NCBI GenBank assembly: GCA_965199555.1
Contig: CBDASJ010000006.1
Location: 860,331 to 924,330 of the forward strand
Direction of reading: 5' to 3'
Origin: LMUY01 sp965199555
GTDB taxonomy: Bacteria > Pseudomonadota > Alphaproteobacteria > Acetobacterales > Acetobacteraceae
Length of the DNA stretch: 64,000 nucleotides
In this document: positions 51,466 through 58,290 of the stretch, in pieces
Numbering within the stretch: position 1 is the first letter of the stretch
Layout: every line of letters starts with the position of its first letter
Notes under the pieces: model-generated
What the model was told of the DNA's origin: nothing
Seen by the model: the letters and a program-made list of their open reading frames with translations, nothing else
Databases searched by the model: none
Position numbers and translations under genes: made by a program

Positions 51466-53086
51466 GAAGTCTGGCCGCACAGCGGGGGAGCGAACCGTCG
51501 CGCTGCGGCGGGAGCCTCGCGAGGGCGGCTTCACCCGGGTCGTGGCAGTGATCGTCGCGCTTGAGCACTATCGCAAGCCGTCGAGCGGCGATGCGCTGCC
51601 GACGGTCGATTACGCCCACGCCGACGCGGACGCGTTCGCTAACCTCCTTCGTGAGGCCTACGCCAATCTGGCGGCGGAAGACCTGTCGATCGACGTCATC
51701 AAGGACGGCGACGCGAGCCTCACGGCGCTCCGCGATCATCTCGGCTACACGATCCGAGGGCTGAGCGACAACGACCTGTTCATCTTCTACTATGCCGGTC
51801 ACGGCTTCCACGGGGCAGGCGGCAATCGGCTGAGCGCTTACGACACCAACCGCACCAACGTGGGCGGAACGTCCCTGTCGATGCGTGACGATCTCCTGGA
51901 GCCACTCGCAAACAGCGCGAGTCGGCAGGCGCTCGTTTTCGTCGATGCCTGCGCTGAGAAGTTCCGCGAGGTGGTCGCCTCGCGGGACGTGATCACCAAC
52001 CTCGATGTGCGCGAAGCGGAGGAGTTCCTCGACAGCGGCTGGTATCTGGGCGTGTTCCTGTCCTGCTCGCCCGGCGAGAAATCTTATCCCGCGTCGTCGC
52101 TGCGCCACGGCGTGTGGACGCACTTCGTTTTGGTGGCGCTGTCGGGTCGCGCCGAGGAGGCGCTCACCGGTGAGCGCTGGCTGACCGATTATGGCCTGCG
52201 CGATTACCTGCGGTCTGAAGTGCCGCGCTTCATCACCCGCGAGATGCAGATCCGCGGCACCCAGACGCCGCAAGCTGTGCTCTCGGGCTCAAATTCTTTT
52301 CGTATCCGCCACGTGCCTCGACCTCCCAGCGTTCCGGCCGACGCGGCGCTCGCCGGCATCCGGCTGCGCAACAACAGCGAGTTCCTAGAAGGGAGCGAGA
52401 CGGGAGCGATCCGCAGCCTCGACGGCTTCCAGCGCGGCTACCACACTGTACCCGACAAGATCAGTGACTCGGCAGAGGGATGGTGTCACCGTCTCTTGAA
52501 GGACCGTGTCGCCGAAGAGTTGCAGGACCTGTACGACCGGGCCCGGGCTGCCTTGAACGCTCGGCGCAAGGACCTGCGGAAAGAGGCGGACGCGGGGGGC
52601 GGCGATCTGGACACGCCGGCCTTCCGCTATTCCGTAACGACAGGGCAGAACCCCGACGATCCAGCGGAGTACGTCATCCGCCGGCAACTTGAGCTTCGGC
52701 AAGGCTGGCAAGCGCATCGCGAAGTTATCGACGAACTCTTCGAGACCGAGTTCGACCGGCTGGTAGTTGAGTTCGACAGCATGGACGAGAGTTTCGATGA
52801 GCTGGTCGACCGGCTCGAAGATATCCAGGAAGAGCACGGCGGCTCGGTCCGAGACGACGATCGGGCCAAGCGCGTCGGCTATGAGCGCGACGGCGCCACG
52901 TTTACCTTCGACTTGCGGCAGCGTCGCCTGGAGATTTCGTTCGGCAAGTCGGGCACGCTCGCGCTGGTAGACGCAGCGCAGCGCGTGCAGCTTGGGATCG
53001 GCAAGGTGAGCCCGATGCTGCCGGCGCCACCTGACCAGGACCTGACGCCACCGGCAGGCAAGCGGGTGCCGGCGCGCCGTCGATGA
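51449..53086 (+). CDS. Caspase-like (peptidase C14) protein
   Basis: A 545-aa protein. The caspase/metacaspase domain spans about residues 28-290: VVAVIVALEHYRKPS, FIFYYAGHGFHG with catalytic H118, and ALVFVDACAEKF with catalytic C168. Residues about 310-545 have no recognised domain but include helical acidic segments (EFDRLVVEFDSMDESFDELVDRLEDIQEEHG), possibly a partner-binding or sensor region. Bacterial caspases act as cell-death effectors or activators in antiphage systems. It stands between a HTH gene and a HEPN gene on the same strand. Confidence 0.85.
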   Translation: MKKTSKKSGRTAGERTVALRREPREGGFTRVVAVIVALEHYRKPSSGDALPTVDYAHADADAFANLLREAYANLAAEDLSIDVIKDGDASLTALRDHLGYTIRGLSDNDLFIFYYAGHGFHGAGGNRLSAYDTNRTNVGGTSLSMRDDLLEPLANSASRQALVFVDACAEKFREVVASRDVITNLDVREAEEFLDSGWYLGVFLSCSPGEKSYPASSLRHGVWTHFVLVALSGRAEEALTGERWLTDYGLRDYLRSEVPRFITREMQIRGTQTPQAVLSGSNSFRIRHVPRPPSVPADAALAGIRLRNNSEFLEGSETGAIRSLDGFQRGYHTVPDKISDSAEGWCHRLLKDRVAEELQDLYDRARAALNARRKDLRKEADAGGGDLDTPAFRYSVTTGQNPDDPAEYVIRRQLELRQGWQAHREVIDELFETEFDRLVVEFDSMDESFDELVDRLEDIQEEHGGSVRDDDRAKRVGYERDGATFTFDLRQRRLEISFGKSGTLALVDAAQRVQLGIGKVSPMLPAPPDQDLTPPAGKRVPARRR

Positions 53087-53146
53087 CTGGCGAGGTTTGT
53101 TACAGCGTTCTCCCGAGAGAAGAGCTGCTCGTGAAGAGGTGATGCT

Positions 53147-54373
53147 ATGTCCGACGGCATTCGGCAATTGCTGGAACAGCAGGACGCGATGCGCCGGCTG
53201 ACCGATCCGCTCAGTGACATCCTCAGAACCAACAAATCGGTGACCGACATCTACGGTCAGGTCGGGGCAGCCTCCGAGGCGATGCGCCTATTCAAGGCCG
53301 ATGAGGAGCGTCGGAAGATGTTTTCGTCGATCTACGACGGCGGCGCGGTCGGTCAGCTCATGCGAGAGATGGACGAGCGCCGGAAGCTGATCGAGGGGCC
53401 GATCGAGCAGGCGCGGCGGCTGGGGCTGCTGGATCCCAATTCGGACCTTCGGACGTCGCTCGCCACGATCACCGCCGAACATGAGCGTTACCGGCAATCC
53501 TTCGCCTTGCCAGCGATGTCCGAGGTCGGGCGGCTGGCGCGCCAGGCTCTGGGCACCGGGACGCTGGCCGAGTCGGTCTTAGCCGCGAACGGACGCGTCA
53601 GCGCGGTCGAAGAGGCCATGCGCGCGATGCGGTCCCCGTGGCTCAACATCGAGCACGAGTTGCGCTCGACACGCGCTTTCGGCGATCTGATCGGCATCGG
53701 TCACGGCTTGGCAGCGTTTCCGCCCTACGCGCAACTGCTCGCGCAAGGGCTGCGTCCGAGCCTCGGCGATTGGCGCGATCCGATCAGCATCGTCGACGAA
53801 TGGCAGGACCCTATCCTGCGGTCGGGATATTACCGTGAGCGCGGCTTTGATCCCGCACTCACCGATTTCACGCGCGAAGGGTTTGCAGAGGCCGTCGGGG
53901 CAGCCGGACTGACGGAGGCGCACGCTGCCGAGGTCGATGCCGAGGAGGCGGAGGGTCTGGCGCGGTCGCGCGAGGCATTCGCGCGACTGCAGGAGCTCGA
54001 GCGCGCCATTCGGCAGTTCATCGTGCGGGCTATGGAGGCGGCGTTCGGCCCGGACTGGATGAGGCGGCAGCTTCCGGCCGGCATGCTCGACGCATGGACC
54101 GCCAAGCGCGACAAGGCGGTTCAGGACGGCCTCACCGCCGAGCCGCTGATCAACTACGCCGACTTTACCGAGTACAAGGCCATCATCGAACGCCGCGACA
54201 ATTGGTCGATGGTGTTCAAGCCGGTGTTCGGACGCGCCGAAGACGTACGTGAGTCCTTCCAGCGCATGTTCCCCCTGCGGATTGCGACCATGCACGCGCG
54301 GCTGATCACTTCGGATGATGAGCTGCTCCTTCTAGTCGAGACCCGTCGGATCAAGCGTGCGATCGGGCAGTGA
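53147..54373 (+). CDS. Protein with C-terminal Swt1-type HEPN domain
   Basis: A 408-aa protein. Residues 1-265 are helical with no recognised domain. Residues about 278-403 read LQELERAIRQFIVRAMEAAFGPDWMRRQLP...YADFTEYKAIIERRDNWSMVFKPVFG...RMFPLRIATMHARL, the Swt1-like HEPN layout, with R378-x4-H383 as the probable RNase motif. It follows the caspase stop by 60 nt. HEPN domains are common RNA-cutting effectors; whether the caspase cleaves this protein is open. Confidence 0.7.
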   Translation: MSDGIRQLLEQQDAMRRLTDPLSDILRTNKSVTDIYGQVGAASEAMRLFKADEERRKMFSSIYDGGAVGQLMREMDERRKLIEGPIEQARRLGLLDPNSDLRTSLATITAEHERYRQSFALPAMSEVGRLARQALGTGTLAESVLAANGRVSAVEEAMRAMRSPWLNIEHELRSTRAFGDLIGIGHGLAAFPPYAQLLAQGLRPSLGDWRDPISIVDEWQDPILRSGYYRERGFDPALTDFTREGFAEAVGAAGLTEAHAAEVDAEEAEGLARSREAFARLQELERAIRQFIVRAMEAAFGPDWMRRQLPAGMLDAWTAKRDKAVQDGLTAEPLINYADFTEYKAIIERRDNWSMVFKPVFGRAEDVRESFQRMFPLRIATMHARLITSDDELLLLVETRRIKRAIGQ

Positions 54374-54400
54374 ACTCCTTGGCCAAGCCGAGTTCGCCCC

Positions 54401-54429
54401 TTGCATGTCTGGAAATCCGACATTATAAA
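54401..54429 (+). promoter_or_regulatory. Sigma70-type promoter of the protease module
   Basis: -35 TTGCAT (54401-54406), 17-bp spacer, -10 TATAAA (54424-54429). It is unusually close to consensus for this GC-rich DNA and lies directly upstream of the ACP-like gene. Confidence 0.65.
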
Positions 54430-54430
54430 A

Positions 54431-54453
54431 GTGTCCACGTCTAATAAGGACAC
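54431..54453 (+). promoter_or_regulatory. Operator dyad overlapping start site and ribosome site
   Basis: GTGTCC (54431-54436) and GGACAC (54448-54453) form an inverted repeat right after the -10, and the right arm overlaps AAGGA (54446-54450), 6 nt before ATG 54457. It is the likely site of the XRE protein encoded in the operon. Confidence 0.6.
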
Positions 54454-54456
54454 GCT

Positions 54457-54807
54457 ATGTCAGTCAGCACACTGGCGCCGCCCGCAGCCGTCGTCGCCGC
54501 GCCGGCCTTTCCGACCGCCGCCGTCGAGGCGGACCTTCGCTCCGAGCTGATCGAGGCGATCAAGGCCGAGGCGGCGATCAAGGGCGTGGCGCTGCCAGCG
54601 GCGACCGCCGCCATCGCGCAGACGCCCTTTCAGGTCGACTCGCTCGTCGTGGTCTCAATCCTCTGCGTGGTCGAGCCGCTCGTCGGGTTCGAGCTGCCGG
54701 AGAGCGTCGTGCGGACGGGAGGTTACACCTCCGTCGAGCAGGCAATCGGCCAGCTGGTGCCGCGGATCGAAGCTCAGTGGAAGAAACGCAAAGGATCAAA
54801 GCCATGA
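54457..54807 (+). CDS. Acyl-carrier-protein-like protein
   Basis: A 116-aa protein. After an Ala-rich leader, residues about 26-108 have an ACP-like four-helix pattern. QVDSLVVVSILCVVEPLVGFELPE carries the DSL motif (S62, the phosphopantetheine site in ACPs) and GYTSVEQAIGQLVPRIE the last helix. It overlaps the XRE gene by 4 nt. An ACP beside proteases is unexpected: it could present an acyl or peptidyl group, or be a scaffold. The call is by pattern only. Confidence 0.55.
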   Translation: MSVSTLAPPAAVVAAPAFPTAAVEADLRSELIEAIKAEAAIKGVALPAATAAIAQTPFQVDSLVVVSILCVVEPLVGFELPESVVRTGGYTSVEQAIGQLVPRIEAQWKKRKGSKP

Positions 54808-55178
54808 CACAGGCCGCATTGAAGCAGGACAGCGATGAAGACGAGAGGCGCCGGTTGGGTGATCGTCTCCGCGAGGCCCGCAAATATCTTGGGCTGAAGC
54901 AGGAGGAGGTCGCGACTTATCTCAAGATCCCTCGGACGGCGCTTACCGACATCGAGAATGGGCAGCGTCGTGTGGAGGCGCTTGAACTGACCCGGCTCGC
55001 CAAGCTCTACCGCCAGCCGGCGGCGTTCTTCACCGGCGAGGACGAGGTGGCGGCGAGCTTGCCAGTGGACGTCGCGCACCTGGCGCGTCGGGCGGCCGCG
55101 CTATCGCAGCAGGACCGCGATGAGCTAGGCCGGTTCGCCGACTATCTCCGGTCGCGCTCGCGCGCCGGACAAGGCTGA
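54804..55178 (+). CDS. XRE family regulator of the protease module
   Basis: A 124-aa protein. HTH_3: LGDRLREARKYLGLKQEEVATYLKIPRTALTDIENGQRRVEALELTRLAKLYRQP (about residues 18-72). The tail (AALSQQDRDELGRFADYLRSRSR) is typical of XRE proteins paired with ImmA/IrrE peptidases, which relieve repression by cleaving them. ATG 54804 has AAAGGA 8 nt upstream. Confidence 0.88.
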   Translation: MTQAALKQDSDEDERRRLGDRLREARKYLGLKQEEVATYLKIPRTALTDIENGQRRVEALELTRLAKLYRQPAAFFTGEDEVAASLPVDVAHLARRAAALSQQDRDELGRFADYLRSRSRAGQG

Positions 55179-55183
55179 CGCGC

Positions 55184-56197
55184 ATGGCTTCGGTCGACTA
55201 TGCGGGAGCGGTGCGCGCCGGGACGCAGGCTGCGGCGCGCCTTCACCAGCGGATCGACCTGCGCACGGCCGTCGAGGCGCGAGGCGGCAACGTCGACGTG
55301 TTCGGCGCGATCCAGGCGCTCGACTTGCCGCTCCTACTGCGGCCATTGAGCGGCCTGCTTGGCGCCTACCTGAGCGATCCCGCGCCGGGCGTGTTGGTCA
55401 CGACGCAGCGGCCGATGGCGATCCAGCGGTTCACCGCAGCCCACGAGCTCGGCCACTTCACGATGCGGCACGAGCCGAGCCTCGACGACGACAGCATTCT
55501 GCGGCGAATGCCCATGGCCGGGGCGCCCGCCGAGGACTTTCAGGAAGTCGAGGCCGACGCCTTTGCGGTTAACTTCATGATGCCGCGATGGCTGATCCAG
55601 TGGCATGCCGCCCGGCAGGGCTGGACCGTCGAAGACTTCCGCCGGCCGAACCGGATCTATCAGCTCGCGCTGAGGCTCGGCGCCAGCTACGAGGCGACCT
55701 GCTGGACGCTGGTTCGCCATCGCCTGATCACGGCGGCGCTCGCCCGTGAGCTACAGCAGACGCAGCCGCGCGAGCTGAAAGTCGCGCTGCTCGAAGATTA
55801 CCGGCCGCAGGACTACCGCGGCGACGTCTGGCTGCTGACCGAGCGCGACGCGGGGACGCGTATCGACGGCAGTCGCAACGACCTCTTCGTGCTCCGGCTG
55901 AGGGAGCATAGCGGCGGCGGTTACCTCTGGAACATCGACCAGCTCGCCGCGAGCGGGTTCGCGATCGTCCGTGACGCACTTGAGGCCATTGATGGCGATG
56001 GCATCGGCGGACCGGTCATCCGCCGCGTGACCGCCGCTCCTGAGGAAGGCGGGCGCGGCATGCTGCAGCTCGATGAGCGGCGACCGTGGGAGCCTGAGCC
56101 ACCGCTGTCCCGCTTGCAGCTCGACTTCGACCTGACGGGCCCAGAAGAGGAAGGCTTGTCCCGGGCCGAACGGCGGAGGCTGCTTGAAGCCGCATGA
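55184..56197 (+). CDS. ImmA/IrrE metallopeptidase with C-terminal chagasin-like domain
   Basis: A 337-aa protein. The peptidase domain (about 40-190) has zinc motif HELGH (residues 87-91) and EVEADAFA (E123 as third ligand). A separate domain (about 212-318) shows the three chagasin (I42) inhibitor loops in order: SGGGYLW (243-249, for NPTTGYxW), GIGG (273-276, for GxGG) and RPW (300-302). Chagasins block papain-type cysteine peptidases, and a papain-like gene follows with a 4-nt overlap. The fusion is therefore read as sensor peptidase plus inhibitor. Confidence 0.8.
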   Translation: MASVDYAGAVRAGTQAAARLHQRIDLRTAVEARGGNVDVFGAIQALDLPLLLRPLSGLLGAYLSDPAPGVLVTTQRPMAIQRFTAAHELGHFTMRHEPSLDDDSILRRMPMAGAPAEDFQEVEADAFAVNFMMPRWLIQWHAARQGWTVEDFRRPNRIYQLALRLGASYEATCWTLVRHRLITAALARELQQTQPRELKVALLEDYRPQDYRGDVWLLTERDAGTRIDGSRNDLFVLRLREHSGGGYLWNIDQLAASGFAIVRDALEAIDGDGIGGPVIRRVTAAPEEGGRGMLQLDERRPWEPEPPLSRLQLDFDLTGPEEEGLSRAERRRLLEAA

Positions 56198-56880
56198 CCC
56201 TGATCACGGTTCAGAAGGATCTGCGGTCCGAGCTCGGCGCGGCCCGCAACCAGGGGCCACGGCCGACGTGCCTCGCGTTTGCGGCCAGCGACGCGCACGC
56301 CGCGTTGCGGCCTGGATGGTCGCCGTTGTCGTGCGAGTTCGCCTTCTATCACGCCCAACGCCGTGGCGGGCGCTCGCCGGACAGCGGTGCGACGGTTCCC
56401 GACATGCTTGCGGCGCTCCGGTACGACGGGCAACCGGAGGAGAACGGCTGGCCGTATCTGCCCGCCACGCCGACGGACGTGACGGCTTGGCAGCCGCCCG
56501 CCGCGTCCGGTCCGTTATTCGGCCGCGCCGGCGCGGCACACTCGTGCGTGCTGGATGCGCTCGTTGGCGAGCTTGATCATGGCCGTCCCGTGATCCTCTT
56601 GCTCGTGCTATCGCGCTCCTTCTACGCGCCGACCGCCGACGCGGTGGTCCGTCCGGCACCCGGCGAAGCGCCGGAGCCCGCGCGACGGCATGCGGTTCTC
56701 GCTGTCGCGCACGGGAGCGTCGATGGCGACCGCGCGATCCTTGTTCGCAACAGCTGGGGTCTGGGTTGGGGTGCGGCGGGGCATGCCTGGCTGACCGAGA
56801 CCTTCATCGCGCCGCGCCTGTTCGGGGCGGCGCTGCTGACGGAGAATGTTGATGTATCTGCCCGTTCCGCCGCAGCCTGA
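56194..56880 (+). CDS. Papain-like (C1) cysteine peptidase
   Basis: A 228-aa protein without signal peptide. All four papain positions are present: Q20, C26 (NQGPRPTCLAFA), H166 (HAVLAVAHG) and N186 (RNSWGLGWGAAGHAWL). No prodomain precedes the catalytic Gln/Cys, so the enzyme would be active as made unless inhibited. That fits a separate inhibitor supplied by the preceding gene. ATG 56194 overlaps that gene's stop (ATGA). Confidence 0.85.
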   Translation: MTLITVQKDLRSELGAARNQGPRPTCLAFAASDAHAALRPGWSPLSCEFAFYHAQRRGGRSPDSGATVPDMLAALRYDGQPEENGWPYLPATPTDVTAWQPPAASGPLFGRAGAAHSCVLDALVGELDHGRPVILLLVLSRSFYAPTADAVVRPAPGEAPEPARRHAVLAVAHGSVDGDRAILVRNSWGLGWGAAGHAWLTETFIAPRLFGAALLTENVDVSARSAAA

Positions 56881-57622
56881 CTGCGCCGCTGCCTGGCGGG
56901 GGGCGGTGCGCGCCGTCGACGCCGCGCCGGGTCACCAAGCCTACAACGTTATCATCGACGTCGCCGATCCCGTGGCGAACGCGACGGTCGCTCATCCCGG
57001 CATCGCCATTGTCGACGCCTTCCTGACGCCGCGCGCAAAGCCGATCGACACGGTCGCGAACACCATTTTCCCGGCCTCGCTCTACATGCGGCACGGCGCT
57101 CCGGCGTTCTTCGACATATTCTCGACGCGCGTGCTGCCGAAGGTGCGGCGGGGCGAGCGCTGGTCCGGCTACTATTTTGAGCGCATGACGCACTATCCCG
57201 TCGCGGTCGGCGATCCGCCAAACCAGCTTTGGGACATTGTCACCCGCATGAAGAACGGCAACGTAAAGGCGTTGAACAAGTTTGAACTGTCGCTATTCGA
57301 TCCTGTCCGGGACGTCGACAATTCGCCCTATGGCGGTCAGTGCCTCAGCTTCCTGAGCTTCAAGATCGTGCCCGGCACCCCGCGCAAGGTGATCCTGACC
57401 GCGCAGTACCGGAACCACTACTATGTCGAGAAGCTGCTCGGCAATCTAATCGGATTGGGCCGGCTTATGAGCTTCGTCGCGCGCGAGGCAGGGCTCGCGG
57501 TGGGGCCGCTGACCGTCGTCTCGACCCACGCGACAATCGATCGGCCCGGCGGCGCGAGCCGAACCGAGCTTAAGGCTCTCTTGGACCAATTCGATCAGAT
57601 GATGGTCCCGCTAGCAGCGTGA
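56852..57622 (+). CDS. Thymidylate-synthase-like protein
   Basis: A 256-aa protein with the thymidylate synthase fold pattern: PYGGQCLSFLSFKI (C164, matching the catalytic PCH cysteine), LTAQYRNHYYVEKLLGNLIGLGRLMSFVAREAGLAVGPLTVVSTHATI (matching the QRS.D...FNIA...G.G...HIY tail). The folate-binding N-terminal region is divergent, so the nucleotide and donor are uncertain. ATG 56852 has GGAG 7 nt upstream and lies inside the end of the peptidase gene (29-nt overlap). Its end overlaps the UDG-like gene convergently by 28 nt. Confidence 0.7.
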   Translation: MYLPVPPQPDCAAAWRGAVRAVDAAPGHQAYNVIIDVADPVANATVAHPGIAIVDAFLTPRAKPIDTVANTIFPASLYMRHGAPAFFDIFSTRVLPKVRRGERWSGYYFERMTHYPVAVGDPPNQLWDIVTRMKNGNVKALNKFELSLFDPVRDVDNSPYGGQCLSFLSFKIVPGTPRKVILTAQYRNHYYVEKLLGNLIGLGRLMSFVAREAGLAVGPLTVVSTHATIDRPGGASRTELKALLDQFDQMMVPLAA

Positions 57623-58290
57623 GCCGCGAGCGGCAGCTCGGGTACGACATCGTCGTCATCTAAGCCGTAAATGGCACGGACGCCTGCGATGAACTCGGTT
57701 TGTCCCCCATAGCTCGGGTGGCGGACCGTCATCACTGGAACGTCGATGCCTCTCAACGCGAGAGCGGCGTCGCGGCCGATCGCGACAATGCGGCTCGGCG
57801 CAATCATGTCGATGAGGGCGGTTAGGAATGGCCAGGTCGCCTCGCGCTCAGCGCGGGTGTGACAACGGTTCGAGAGCGGATCGTCCGCCTCGTGCGGGTG
57901 TAGTGGAAAGACGTTCCACAGGACCACGGGCGCTCCGACGCGCGCGAGCACACGCCAGACGACGGCCGCAGTGCGTTCTGCAACTGCCGGGCCGTGGGTC
58001 GCACGTTGAAGGTCGATGCCACCGAGAAGCGAGCCGGCTGAGGTCAGATGCACCTCATCGGTAAGCGGAACACCCGTGCGCCGGCCGCCGCGATACCCCA
58101 GATCGCGGGCGATCCAAATCGTGTCGACCCGAGCTTCGACGGCCGCCTCCAAGCACCGGACGAGATTGCGCTTGCGGACGCGCGCGCCGTCCTCGCGATC
58201 GTGCAGCGAGCAATGATCGCTGTACGGGTTGAACACGGACGTTAGCGTCGTGTCGGCAAGCGCGTCGGCGAAGGTGCGCGGCGTCTTCAC
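57595..58290 (-). CDS. Uracil-DNA-glycosylase-superfamily protein
   Basis: A 231-aa protein. The UDG motif-1-like WIARDLGYRGGRRTGVPLTDE, central VVLWNVFPLHPH and C-terminal VRHPSYGGQTEF (HPS motif) place it in the UDG superfamily. The motif-1 acid is not the usual GEAPG, so catalysis may differ. GTG 58290 overlaps the stop of the MazG-like gene (GTGA), so both are one transcript. Confidence 0.75.
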   Translation of the reverse strand: MKTPRTFADALADTTLTSVFNPYSDHCSLHDREDGARVRKRNLVRCLEAAVEARVDTIWIARDLGYRGGRRTGVPLTDEVHLTSAGSLLGGIDLQRATHGPAVAERTAAVVWRVLARVGAPVVLWNVFPLHPHEADDPLSNRCHTRAEREATWPFLTALIDMIAPSRIVAIGRDAALALRGIDVPVMTVRHPSYGGQTEFIAGVRAIYGLDDDDVVPELPLAAHAASGTII

